Assembly: GCA_004009845.1 (NCBI GenBank)
Contig: RMBW01000166.1
Span: 1 to 42,600, forward strand
Source: Davidsoniella eucalypti
Taxonomy: Eukaryota > Ascomycota > Sordariomycetes > Microascales > Ceratocystidaceae
Length of the DNA stretch: 42,600 nt
Reading direction: 5' to 3'
Positions 11,489 through 23,260 of this stretch are shown here, piece after piece. The translations under genes were made by a program, and so were the position numbers. Within the stretch, counting starts at the first letter, position 1, and every line of letters begins with the position of its first letter. The notes under the pieces are model-generated. The model was not told the origin of the DNA, did no database searches, and worked only from the letters and a program-made list of their open reading frames with translations.

Positions 11489-14196
11489 TTAATACTTAAT
11501 CCAAAAATACAACTTAGGGTTACACCCTCCATCAGAAATGATATCTTTCCATATTTCACACCAAATATCGACATCAACCTCCGTTTTCCTGACAATTGAA
11601 AACGGATAACGATATACGTACTTATATGATGCGTCACTAGCATTCTGTATCTTCGATGAGAGATTGACTAGTAATAATCGATTATCTCTGCGTTTCAGAC
11701 TTACTTCCCGTTCTTTTTCCATGAACTAGCCTATCAGATAGCTCATTATCTAACTAGAAGCCTGACTGTTGTGAAAGAATGTGATTAGATACATGAAATC
11801 AGTTGGAATATTTGGGGTAGCCAGATTGAATGATAATTGCTTTTTGTGTCTCGCTTATGCAGATATATACTTACTGATATACCTCATTCAGACCGAATGA
11901 AGTATGAAGTCAGCCGGTGAAGCAAGTAAAGAAATATATATATATAAACAGGTATTAAAGATACATTCGTAGTCCAGCAAGAGTACATTGCTCACATGCC
12001 ATTAACGTAAAAGGAGTATATCTGTAACACGATTCACTAATTCAATATATCATATCTACCTCAGGATTGTCTAATCTTTCGTCTCCGGATCTTTTCGACA
12101 CTAAACAGTATCTATACATCTATCATCATGCATGGGCAATGCATAATGACGATGTTCTTTTCATATATCTCAGTTCTTTGTTTAGTACATATTGAACAGT
12201 CATATATGCATTCTGATCAGGTTTCCCAGTGTTCCGAGACCACGGGATTCTTTCCTATAACCTGTTCAACAGTCGACACTAGAGACATCTCATAACACCA
12301 ATATCAGTATCTAGTCAGTTAAGAATGCAGGTTTCTCATCACTATCGTTCGGATAAAAATAGGCTTGAGTCAGCATTGAGTACTTGGAGACACAAGTTTA
12401 CAATGTATACTCAATTGTCTCTCACACTCCATTTACCGTTGTGCCTCCACAGACGTGCTCCCGTGCATATATGACAGTCCCCTATCCGGGATATCTCGGC
12501 CATATATTTCCTGATATCTTTGTTGCTCTCCATCTTAGTACACTCCCCAAGATAGTGTTTCCCGTAGTTTAACTACATCTAGAGGGGGTCAACTAACTAG
12601 TAGCATATCTGTACAGATATATTCACTATCAGATCTGCAGGTCATACCCATGACTTTGAATCTATGTGACGATTGTATGTATCATGACGTAGGAGTCCAG
12701 TATTTTCATTCCAACGACTTCCGTTCACAATGTTCACGCGTTATTTTGTCAATCTCGAGGACTCAATCATGAGTCTAGTAGGATATCAGGCGCCATCACA
12801 TCATCGTTACAATGCACCCTCTTATCACAGTCACAACTAGACTAGCTGCCACGGGACTGCTGATCATGGAAAAGCCAGTAAATTACTACTTACGGACACA
12901 TGTTCTCTTATCCAGCCCGCCCCCTCTCCTCTTTTCGTAGCCCATCCACATCTTCGTTTCTATCTGCCTCATTCACGGGATCTAGTGGCAAGGCTAGTGG
13001 CCCGTCAGCTTATGTGTCTTCAAAATTTTCGGCTCGCATGGACATTCTCCAGTAAGGAAACAGGCAAAATACGCGGATCGATAGTATCGATCAAGCTGTG
13101 GTATGCTTATCAGGATTGTGCTGACTATAGCAGAATGTCTTCCGCGTTTCATGTACTATCGAGCGTTATCCTTTCCTGCCTCTTGCGTTTTATCGGAAGA
13201 TCATGAAGATGCCCTCACTATTGCTTCGCGTGTCTTGTCGTTTTGTTCTCTCGTTGGCTCTATGAGAACTGACGCCAAGTACAGCGTGACATTACCGCAA
13301 GAGCGTGCATATGCAATGCAGCATGTAACCTTGCCAATGCAATGTATCCTCGCGGTACCCGCTAACAACTATTTGTATGCAAGTACTTCAACAAATATGA
13401 TATGGCTGCTTTCCCCTCCGAAAGGAATTTCCCTCTTAAGCCTAGTAGCTTTTTTCATATTTCTCTCATCTTTGTAAGAAAACGGTCTCCTACTACGAAA
13501 AATAAGACAAGTAGTTGGGCCAAGATGGCCGGTTCGCGTAGGTACGGTCAGGCGCCATTTTCAGCGCTATCTATTCTGCTTTCGTGTATATTCGTCTCCT
13601 ATCAAGATGTAGATAGTTGCAGACTGAACTGGGAAAACTGCGGGCGAGTCTATTCCTCGCCTTCGCTTATTTGTACAAGACTGCTTCCGTCTACGTGATC
13701 AGGAGCTAGAGGCCGTTTTCTAGTCATACTCCCCTTCGTCCGTTGAAAAAAAAAAAAGTAAAAAAGTAAACTCAAGATGTTCAGTGGCTATTTATTGCAA
13801 GATAGGGTCTTTGCCCGCAGCTATCATGTCGATCACAGAATGCATTTCTAATCCTGCCTTTCATCCTGATTCCTGCTTCCTTTGTCTCCGGCTCAACAAT
13901 AGGGTCAACGATTTACTAGGTAATTCCTTGACTTTTCGATATTAGCTGTCTGTTGTGTCACCAACACCACAACGCTACGTCAAAATCATATTTCGCCGTT
14001 TGATTTGATTTGATTTGATTATATTTAACGTCTACCTAAATCACTAAGATCATACGACGCCGGATTGGCTACCGGACAGATATTTAACGTCCTCCGCTCG
14101 ACAACTCAATAGCTTTGTATGTGCGGGACGAGACCGTCCCCTAGCCCCGAAGAACTAGTGGTCCATACCTCCACTATGAGCAGCAAAAACAAATAC
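11489..14196. other. No supported gene
   Basis: Mostly AT-rich, with an alternating TA run near 11936-11946. From 12985 to 13698 three overlapping plus-strand open frames (73, 124 and 98 codons) occur in different frames. Their translations do not continue one another and show no domain, so I treat them as chance. The sequence leads into the TGATT microsatellite and the poly(A) tract. Confidence 0.5.
14001..14020 (+). repeat. (TGATT)4 microsatellite
   Basis: Four perfect copies of the pentamer TGATT, preceded by a partial copy. A short tandem repeat in non-coding sequence with no evident function. Confidence 0.9.
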
Positions 14197-14221
14197 AAAA
14201 AAAAAAAAAAAAAAAAAAAAA
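14197..14221 (+). repeat. Poly(A) tract, 25 nt
   Basis: An uninterrupted run of 25 A. It could be the 3' tail of a retroposed sequence lying to its left, or simple slippage. No flanking direct repeat was found. The GC-rich island begins about 70 bases to its right. Confidence 0.9.
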
Positions 14222-14289
14222 CAGTGCATCCACAAAAACTATTCCCCAAAAGACAGATCCACAAAACCAACTCCTAAGTGGAGCTACCA

Positions 14290-14800
14290 TCCCCACTATT
14301 CAGTGAGCCTCCAAGAGGCTGGTGATCGTGGCCGTAAGAATGAAAAATTTGGCGTAATCGAGTCGGGTGCTATGGATGAAGCAACAGCGACAAGATTCCC
14401 GCGCCGCGGGGTCGGGCATCCGGAACCTTCAAAAGGCTGCCCGCCGTGTGTGAGTGTGGCTCCCTGAGGTGAGTGGATAGACTCAGGAGACCAACGATCG
14501 AAAAGGTGCGGGGTCGGTCGCTGGTGAGAACATCCCTCGAGAGGGGAAATCGGGCTCAAGGCCTCACGAAACGGTGCTTCGAAGTCGACAAGTGTCGAAA
14601 AAGAAAACGAGAATGGACAGCAGCATTGGGGATATGTGCTGGTCGCTCTTAAAACCCACGACGAAGGGGAAAAATTCGTCTTTGGACGGAGGGGGAGGTA
14701 CTCGAACTCAAAGGTACCCCCCCGAGGGTTGTAGGAGGGAAGGTTGCATATTTCGCCGTAATAGTCGAGTAACCCTCATCTCAATATTTGCTTAGGATCC
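14290..14800. other. GC-rich island of unknown origin
   Basis: About 500 bases whose composition (runs such as GCGCCGCGGGG and CGAGGG) differs sharply from the AT-rich flanks, with fairly abrupt edges near 14290 and 14795. It carries an 87-codon open frame on the minus strand (14296-14559) and a 73-codon one on the plus strand (14574-14795), which includes GGGGTRTQRYPPEG. A 22-base inverted repeat with GGTAC/GTACC arms lies at 14697-14718. On the minus strand it holds GAGTTCGAG, which vaguely recalls a tRNA T loop, but no tRNA can be folded. I could not match it to rRNA or to a named transposon. It may be an inserted repeat or transferred DNA. Confidence 0.4.
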
Positions 14801-17800
14801 GTTTCAGAGGTCAAGATACATTATATGTAGATGTCATGCCCAGTGGCAATAGCGGAGAATTATGACATCAAATCAAGATATTCATTAGTTATGGTAGTTA
14901 TAGCGCGTTTCTTGTTATGCCGATAATCTTAATGCACTACTTGCTTAATATTCCGATAATTAGTCTAGGCCGTTGAGTTTATGTTTTTTTTACAGAATTT
15001 ATATGGCCAACCCTTCAGACTCCCTCCACTAAGCATGATAATTAATGTGCTAGGGTTGGTGAGCTAGTAATCATATACATGTACTAACATGAGTATGAAC
15101 TAGGAACAACTATAGAGTACGGCAGTAGATTGAGTACGCTTTACGTCTGCGTTGATCAGTGCCATTCTGCTGTCAGATCAAGCCCAACCAGACCACGATG
15201 TATTAGTTAACAAGTGTTTGCTAACCAAGCTTCTATCCCACCTTTCTTCTACTTCAAGATAGGCTCAACATTTTTTATTCGTTCATATCCATTATGTATA
15301 GTTGCGTAGTTGAACAAACAAAGTCATGCAGCCGTCCTGTCTTTTTTTTTTCTTTTTTTAATTTCACCATACAGGGGCGCTTCACTTTATTCAGGCGCTC
15401 GGGCACAAACCCAACCTTAGACCTGGCCCAGGCTTCTTGTTAGACAAGCCGAAAGGCCCGCATTCTTTTTGCATGTAATGCTCACTAACACTATTGGCGG
15501 CAGCTTGTTTTTCTCTTCTAGACCTAAAATACCTGCATAGGTAAAAGGGGTCAATCAAAGTCAACGGAGTCTATGGAACTCGCCAAAGAACAGATAGAAG
15601 AGACCGCGATCAGGCGATGAGATTTGGCTGTTTCGAAGTTCAAAGTCATGCGTTTAGACATCTCGATCTTGGCTTGCCCTCGTTCTAGACTATAATTATA
15701 CTTGTCATCTTTCTACCGCTAACAAAGGCAGATCAGCATGGTATGTCATTTCTTAGCTCTTGATTTCCCAATCAAGAGACACTATCTACTTGTATGCTCT
15801 GTAGAATAGTTTTGCGCACGTCAATGCCGGATATCAACATACTCTGGCTCTATGATACAAGAAGCGCTAGGTTTTGCAGCCAACAAGAATGTTAGCTTTG
15901 AGACAGAGCCACCTATCTAGTTTTCCCCAGCCTCTATGTCCAAAAGACGGCACTATAATGTGTAAGCAGCATAACGTTAAGACGGTTCTATCCGGAGCAA
16001 TATACATCTGTACAGCGGCCGTAATCAAGTCCGATTTAGTTGGTTTCTATGACTAAGTGTACTTTGCATCACTGTGGAATGATCCAACCCTTACATACTA
16101 CAGAACATAGTGATACGCACGACTTTACGGCGTACACGACTGATGCCGTAGTTCGATCCACGCACAATATGCTGTTTTGCTAAACGTACTGAGGGCATAC
16201 CGCGCCAGTCAGCTAGTCTAAGACTCCATTACCATGCTCATCAGCCTCTCTACATACATCTTTGTCTCTATGTGAAGTGCCCAGCTGAAGACACCCAAGC
16301 ACACCTACTTTCTGACCCTCACACACATCGCCGACCAATATGGCAAGCCACTTGTTCATGGAAGCACAGCTAACCACCCAAGCTTGGCACTCAGTAGAGT
16401 AGAGTACAGCACAGTCCACATGCCCTTTAACTTGTACAACAAATACAAATTGTAAGACGTGGGAACGTCCTTCATTCCCGCCAAACTCTAGCTAGCTGTA
16501 TAAGTTGATCTCTGCTAGCCCACCTAACCCTCTCATAAACAGCGATTGAATTAAGGCGTGATGGCGTGTTAGATCAAGACATTCCGCCACTAGGCGCACG
16601 CTCGGTGTCAGATATAACCCTTATTTTTACTGGACTACATGGATATATATATACTTTGCACAAAGAGATGGAGTCAATCCTCATATATCGAATCAGCTCT
16701 GCGAGTAGCTTTGTTGCTGATATGGCTTTAACTCAAATATTTATCTACAAATACGTTATCATATCCCATCCAGTCCTCGCGTAACGCCAAACAGGAGTAC
16801 AAAACTCAGTTCACTCCATGTCTAACACTGAAATATGTTTATACAATTAGAGGGGCAAATAAAGCAGTGCAACCCTTGATGATGCAATTCCCAGTTCAGC
16901 CTACAATCACCGTCATGCATGTAGAGGCTACCTGCAGCTAATATATTATGGGCAGTAATCGGTCTTTCTAGACTAGGATTACGGCCATATCGAGGGACAG
17001 CATTATCCATACAGCCTAATCAATGATGCATTCTAAGACTTGCAGCATATCTAAATATGCTGTTATGATATGTAGATGTAATGGAAAACCTTCAACAGCC
17101 AAATACAGATGTATAAACGTCTAAACTCGTCTTTTGCTCTTGACCTTGAAATATACTATTTCCTAACCATATATGTTGTTTTACACTCTGTGGACGTACA
17201 GTGAAGGGTACACAAAAACAAACATTAGTCTGAGGAAAAAGAAACCTGGCACATATAGAATAAAAGAAAAAAACAGTAGTCAAATCCTCCGGAGATTGAA
17301 CGACAGGTTCGGTCTCAGGTCAGTAAATCAGTGCTATATGCATTGTCAGTTCTATGTAAGATATGTTAAAACTTCCCGGTGGCATACTAGAAGTGGTGGC
17401 TGTAGCACTAATATGCACGCTGGAATCAAAAACAGGGCGTTCGGAACGGATATACGTTTGTTTGCGGTTTGTTCAATCAATAGATGCGAGTCGGTTGTAC
17501 ATGCTGAATAGCAGGTCTCTGATAAATTCTCCGTAGGAACGTGTCTTATACGCACCTTAGTTTCCGGTTGATTCTGGTGACTCTACGGATGTATCTAATG
17601 GAACTATGGACCTGAGTATCTGTTACTAGGTGAAGCTTTCACGGTAGTGAATCACTGACGTCGAAGCACTGCCGCTAGGTTTTTAACGGCGTTACGACGA
17701 CAGGAGATGTAGAGATATAACGGCTTTTAGTTGTACAGGTCCCAAAAAGTATCTTGGGACTGTAATGCGAGCCGGAAATCGGATATCGGAAAAAAAACCA

Positions 17801-18942
17801 CACGAGAGATCTAGTAAAGGTCGACCACGATGGTGCAGGTTTATGTTTGCTCCCCAATCTCCAAAATCCTTCTTGCTTTTCTATTCTACATTTTTCATCA
17901 GTTTTTCATCATATACAGGTCTGTAGAGGCTATGATGTCGCCATTCTGCTACTATGTCTTCTCTTATATGATAATAAAAGAAACAAGACACAACTCCAAG
18001 AATCGGTTTCCAAGCCACAATATGTATCTCAAACCTATTTTTATATCATGATCAACCTTTTATTCTCCTGTATATACAATGTTTTCTTTTATTATTAGCA
18101 TTTCATCCTATTCCAATATGCGCCAAGCCACCAAAACTTAACGTATAACAAAACTTGAAACATTTCTCTAAATCTGTATTACTAGCCTGGCTATATAGGT
18201 TTTTTTGTTATTTTTGTTCCTCTTTTACCAGCATACCCTCTTTAGCGTACATGTATACTAAAGATGTGTTTTTTCCCCTTCATTCTCACTTATCAACTTA
18301 CAAGCAAGTGTGTTCCACAAGCTCTTGACACTGATATACATATATATGTACTTACTTTCTTCTACGGCCACTTTGAAATCTTAGTATGGCCAACATATGT
18401 ATATATATATACATTAATACTACATTATACTATACTGCGCCCGGACTGTTCATTCTCAGCCGCCCGAACGCATGAAAGAATCACGGGGTTGGGTTGATTT
18501 GTGAATTCACATCACTGTTTAGTCCTCGGTGAGGTCAGTGAGTTTACAGATACATAGCTCATTATAGATAATTCAAAACATGTTATCCTTGCTGCCCATG
18601 TATGTATGCACAGATACACGGAAACATATGAACACCCTCTCATCATAGAACCTAGATCTAAGATCTTGAGATCTAAAGAAACTTTGCAGGACTTGGCATC
18701 CAACTAGTCAGAGATTTTCTCGTTTCTTTGCGGTTTTCTTGATCATCACCCTGTGTAATCTTTTTTTATGCTAGTATGTATGTATATATGGACGGCTTCA
18801 AGTCAGTATTTTGAATTTAATGTTCTAAACCTTTGATATTAGTACTATTAAGCCTAACTGACCCTTGCCATCTTACATTTCCATGCCCTGTATTTTGAAA
18901 CCAGTTTACTCCACAGAACCCTTGGTCGACCCTGGAAAATAA
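14801..18942. other. No supported gene
   Basis: Four kilobases of AT-rich sequence. Open frames are at most 112 codons (17173-17511) and have no recognisable content. A small GC-richer patch lies at 15370-15480. An alternating TA run occurs near 18400-18412, and a near-palindrome built on AGATCT lies at 18653-18675. No RNA gene is visible. Confidence 0.55.
18653..18675. repeat. Near-perfect palindrome with three AGATCT
   Basis: Three AGATCT hexamers are packed into 23 bases (starting at 18654, 18661 and 18669), forming an almost perfect palindrome centred on AAGATCTT. It lies in otherwise gene-free DNA. It could be a protein-binding site or chance. Confidence 0.7.
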
Positions 18943-18952
18943 GCTAAAATCA

Positions 18953-19022
18953 GTTATATAGGCTTCGACCAGTGTTTCTATTTTTGTGGGCTTTGGGGTC
19001 TTGGAGGGATTCCCTCTGGAAG

Positions 19023-19060
<38 letters not shown>
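18953..19060 (+). mobile_element. Possible small retroposed insert with poly(A) tail
   Basis: A 35-A tract (19026-19060) ends directly at GCTAAATCA (19061-19069). A similar string, GCTAAAATCA, occurs at 18943-18952. If these are a target-site duplication with one A gained or lost, the ~108-base segment between them, ending in the tail, would be a retroposed short sequence. The non-A part (18953-19025) is not recognised; it has GGCTTCGACC, loosely like a pol III B box, at 18961. The short, imperfect and AT-rich repeat makes this tentative. Confidence 0.25.
19026..19060 (+). repeat. Poly(A) tract, 35 nt
   Basis: An uninterrupted run of 35 A, the longest homopolymer in the window. It is bounded on the left by AGATT and on the right by GCTAAATC. 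Confidence 0.95.
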
Positions 19061-19064
<4 letters not shown>

Positions 19065-19069
19065 AATCA

Positions 19070-21909
19070 TACTTGAGCCAAATGATAAAAACTTTAAGCC
19101 GGCCCGCTGCCGAACGGCTTGCATAATTCCTTCTCCACCCCTAACAGCAGTTCCAGGGCCCTCTGAGCAGGCTTCTTTACAGGGCTATAGAGGCCTGAAC
19201 ACCCCTTCGAAATATGTAGCACGTTTTGCTAGCCCTTGTTCGTCACTTACATGGAGTACACATGTATAGGGTTAGAGTTCAACTTATTATAAACCTATTG
19301 TAGATTTCTTTATTTTAATTTAGTCCTTGTGTGCTGATCGTCTCCCGCTCCCCTTGAGGAACGTCAGAAACGTGAACTGACCACTTCAATGCCGTGATAT
19401 CCTGATAGTGTGATGAAGAAACCTCTTCGTAGATAACCCTGAAAGTAAACGCTCTATTTGACACACAGTAAAAGCGGTGTCTGCTTTCTAATCTGTAGTC
19501 AACCCCTCCCTCAGTACTAGAGGATGATTGCTACACCATGGGCCGAGAGGTTCGTCAGATCCAGGTACAAATTGATGGCTTTGCATATAGTAGTACTCCT
19601 CCTGCATGCTACAGCCACTATACATCCCGCTATATTCTTCTGTATCTGCCCTCCCTTGCATTCTTCCCGCCCACGCTTCTGTATTGTGCTATTCCATCCC
19701 CCTTCATGCTACTGCACCATTATATGAAGTATAGGCATGAAGATGAGATGCATATAGCGCCTGGCTAGCTCAGCCTCTGGTGAGTTTCTTATCGAAAGAA
19801 CAGCAAACGACAAAGCTTAGTAGCGCGTTCATGGCGCCACACGGGCCCCCAAGTCACAGAACTGTCTTTCCCCAGGAACAACAGCTGAAATGTGCATTGG
19901 ATTGTCTAAGCTGACGATGGACAGAAGCAAAGTAAGCTGTGTTTGTGCTGTCAGCTACCTTTGACTGTCAATATATTCCTCGTAGTCTCTGATGTGGACC
20001 AAATATCACGGAACACCTCCTCCCAGCCGTCCGTTTCTCGGAACAAAATTGCTTCTTTGCTGCACCCACATTATTTATTCTATACACTTTGTAAGTTGGT
20101 TCATCTATCACTCGTGGCCTGGACGGGCCATATTGTGGCCATAGTAATCGATTCTTTTTGCTGAAATCTCCGGGGATGAGACACTTGGACCCAGAACAAT
20201 CATTTCAGATAAACGAGAGATGTACTATTGTAGCTACGCACGTATCCTGCTCATACCATGTATAACAGAGAGAAGCAGTAGTAAAAAGACGCTATTCTCT
20301 GCTGTAACGCTTGCCTTTCTAGCCTTCACGCCCCCCCACAATCTACGTCGCAACGCTATGAACCATGCCAAAGAAAACAGAATAGCGCAAAGAAAGAAAA
20401 AAACCCCCAGAAACAACCATGCTAACGTAGTATGCCTCGGAACGTCCAACCTGGAGAATCGAAGACACACTCGATCACAAATGTCAATGCTACTGCTACC
20501 TTCGTCATCTTCTTGACGTGCTGTTCTCATGCTATCCCGCAGCTGTCTCGCACTCTACCCTTACATATGACATAGTATAGTCTCTGCTGTTACTAACAAC
20601 TATCCAACGTCCTAATATATCTTTTTGCTGAATAGAGATATTGGACCAAAACAGAACAATGTGCTCGAGATCGCATGGATTCCGATCCAGGCGCCGTTGA
20701 GAGGCCTTGGCCCCTCGCCTCAGTCTAACAATAACATGTTTTTTTCTTTACCCTGTTTCTTCTTTATTTTCGCTTCCTCATACTCCTGCTCCCCCAAGTG
20801 TTTGCGAGCAATACAAGTCAGTGGTATTAACCAGGGAACGAGATTGTTGTTTAGATCCGCTATATGCCTAGCAAGTACTACACACCAGACCAAGCCGGCC
20901 ATGAACACACCTATATTTATGCCTTTCTTTTTGCTGAATCTTGTTTTACTACTGTCATTCCTGCAGCATCAAAATCTCGTCAATCTGCCATGTTCGATTC
21001 TCGATCCCTCTTCTCTAAATAACATAGGCCACCTTTCTTTCAGGTTTACTCTAATTATAGACAGCTTTATCTCAACACCACAACACCCTCTTCGTAGATT
21101 TCCATCTTCCGCATTCTCGAACAGGCAAGCTGTGCTACTATAAACCCCAAAAGATATATGCTTTGAACTTGGCTTCTTCCATTCCTCTATCTGCATCTAG
21201 CATCACCCGTACAAATCTACTAGTAGGCTTAGCTTTCCTTGGAAGAGAAGAGGGGGGGTGATAAAGAAGGAAATGCCGGCTGCTGGTATCTGTACATACA
21301 GACATAGTAGCTAAATACGTAACTAGGAAGAAGTACATGTATCTACACCTTCTTTGTGCCAATGTTTTTTACTGAATATTCTAATTCTGCACAATATTGA
21401 ATCTGAATGGTGAAACAGTATAAAAGCACAGACACTTAATCGCAGCTGCCCGCCTCATCCCATAGTAGACAAGGTCCGTTTAGGGGAAATGAAAGTAGCA
21501 AAAGCCCCTCCATAAAATAGATGTTTACCTTGACTGCCACTAGTTATAGCACAGTTATATCACACACGTGTAGAATCGACAGGTTGACGCAAGATTCAGC
21601 AAGATAAAGATGCATCGAGTCACTTTTTCCTATCTACTAATAAGATCAGATTGGTCGAAGCTAAGCCCTATAGCCACGCCTATCGACCAATACTACCGTC
21701 TTCTAGATTAAGAAGCTGTTGAGACTGTTTGATCGGACTGGGCGAGAGATAGAGGGGAAGAGGATTATTCCCCAAGGTCTCATCAGAGATAACCTTTGAG
21801 AAAAAAAAAAAGAAAAGGCCCAAATGCCTGCTGCAGGGGCACCCATAGCGAGAAGCCTGTGTTCGATTTGTCCCTAAATGGTCATCTACAAAGCACATAG
21901 CAAACTCAC
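19070..21909. other. No supported gene
   Basis: A GC-richer patch follows the poly(A) tract (19095-19200). The longest open frame here (20625-21143, 172 codons) translates into hydrophobic, serine/leucine/phenylalanine-rich sequence typical of pyrimidine-rich DNA, with no domain, so it is not called. Two 98-codon frames overlap on opposite strands at 20220-20530. I see no RNA gene. Confidence 0.5.
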
Positions 21910-21986
21910 CATATGTGTAGTATCCTACAGCAAACCATTCAATCGTGCATGGTTGAAGCCCTGCATTGCTTGTTTTGTCCAACGAC
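21910..21986 (-). other. Exon-like segment bounded by splice-site consensus
   Basis: On the minus strand, a 77-base segment is preceded by TGCTGAC and then CCACCTTGCAG, a good branch-site and acceptor pair. It is followed directly by GTGAGT, a good donor. Its open frame begins SLDKTSNAGLQPCTIEWF. No partner exon, start or stop could be joined with confidence. It may be one exon of an unannotated minus-strand gene, part of a relic, or coincidence. Confidence 0.2.
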
Positions 21987-22105
21987 CTGCAAGGTGGTAA
22001 CAGTCGCAATCAGCAGCCAGTCAGCATTCTGTAAATGTACAGACAGACCAGAGACCATGGATAGAATGTTGCTATCATGGTAGAAGAAAAACAAAACCAT
22101 CCGCC

Positions 22106-22243
22106 ATGGCCGAATTTGTGTGTTCCTTGTATGATGGACATCATGCCACTAATCCTGATCGCCTATCGGTTTCGTCCAAGTCTTCTAATATCGTCATTCG
22201 TCCAGCAACAGAGTGCGAAGAACCAAGCCAACTGACCAAGTAG
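22106..22243 (+). CDS. Candidate 45-residue small ORF, unrecognised
   Basis: An ATG in the context CCGCCATGG opens a 45-codon frame ending at TAG. That start context is about as good as a eukaryotic one gets. The translation has a balanced, hydrophilic composition (MAEFVCSLYDGHHATN at the start, RPATECEEPSQLTK at the end), unlike most open frames nearby. The last codons run into AAGTAGGTTC, so GTAGGT at 22240 could instead be a splice donor and this the first exon of a longer gene; I could not find a convincing second exon. No signal peptide or known family is visible. Nothing here proves expression. Confidence 0.25.
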   Translation: MAEFVCSLYDGHHATNPDRLSVSSKSSNIVIRPATECEEPSQLTK

Positions 22244-23188
22244 GTTCTTTCTTCACTTAATCTTCAAAGCCAACCCTGGTTCCGGGAATAACAAGATCGT
22301 GGATGCTTGTCTGATGCTTCAAACCAGGCACGCTCTGACATGCATGGGCAGCATAATCCCTGGGATATAATATCAGTGCAATATAGCCTGCCCCCAAACT
22401 AACACAAGTTATATTCACAGCCGTGACAGTGACATGGCAGGTTATTAATTGCGTTGTGTCTTTTTTACTTTTGTTCTTTTTCCCTTTTGGCCCCCATCTG
22501 TCGCCGTTCGCTGCTATCAAACTGAAATCAGCGATCTAACCGCCCTCCTATGGCATGTACCAGATCGCTAAGACAAACAGGCAGGCTTTGTATATACGTC
22601 TTGTAGCTGCGGTTGGACGCTCTGTTCTTCAAGTTGTGTCATCCGCCATCTCTTTTCGCCTTCTTCGGCCAACGCCCTCCTACCGCCTTGGCCTTGACGG
22701 TTCCTATTGCCAACAGCACATAAGTAGATGGGCTAGCAAAACAGACGTCTGTTTCCCGTCTTCTACCAATGGCAGGGGCACAGCTTCCATACCACTCTGG
22801 ACATTTCCCTGACTTGGTCTGCTCGACGACCTGGGAAAGTGGATAGAGAAGCAATCCGTGTCGCAGCCCGTGTCATTGATCCTTGTTTGGTAACTAATAT
22901 AGTTTCTAAATTCAATCTGAAATCTTTATGTGAAAGCCCGGGCACGGTAGTAGTTGTTTGTTTTATTTCTTGAATTTTTGGCCGTGTGCTGATAGCTTTG
23001 ACGCGGGTCGTTCTGTTCTTCTCTATATTAGTAGATATGACAATATACAAAAGTCATCTCACCATATCAAACAAGTTTTGCGCAGCGAGAAGTGCTAGTC
23101 GCCGGTGCTTTTTGGGTTGATAATTGGCCAAGACCATGCCCTAGAATAAGACAAAAGGGTTTAATTTTTATTTATTTTTATACATCAC
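22244..23188. other. No supported gene; mixed protein-like fragments
   Basis: Overlapping frames occur on both strands (22257-22520, 22555-22812, 22639-22854 and 22763-23050). The minus-strand end at 22257-22400 reads protein-like (LGAGYIALILYPRDYAAH), but a second frame is also nearly open, and I cannot assemble a gene. GC content is a little above that of the flanks. Confidence 0.4.
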
Positions 23189-23260
23189 TGCCTTCAAGCG
23201 GATTTGAGCCGCTGGCCTCGACGTTCCGCTAGAATCAACCCTGAACTTGGCTTTGAAGAA
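23189..23260 (-). pseudogene. Degenerate tRNA-like sequence
   Basis: Read on the minus strand, this 72-base segment has the outline of a tRNA. The T arm is AGCGG-CTCAAAT-CCGCT (23197-23213) with a perfect 5-bp stem and a 7-base loop one base from TTCAAAT. It is followed by TGAAGGC (23190-23196) and an A in the discriminator position. The 5' acceptor strand TTCTTCA (23254-23260) pairs at five positions plus one wobble. The D-arm region begins GCCAAGTT, as many tRNAs do, and the spacing (40 bases between acceptor and T arm) is normal. The anticodon arm does not pair, so no identity can be given. It is probably a decayed tRNA gene or tRNA-derived repeat. Confidence 0.35.

Noticed and set aside
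13103..13698. 124- and 98-codon plus-strand frames
   Set aside because: They overlap in different frames, show no splice signals that join them, and resemble no family.
16145..16165. B-box-like AGTTCGATCC
   Set aside because: The T stem does not pair and no acceptor or A box is present.
20625..21143. 172-codon frame, the longest in the desert
   Set aside because: Composition follows pyrimidine-rich DNA, with no domain or conserved motif. A frame this long is not improbable over this many kilobases and six frames.
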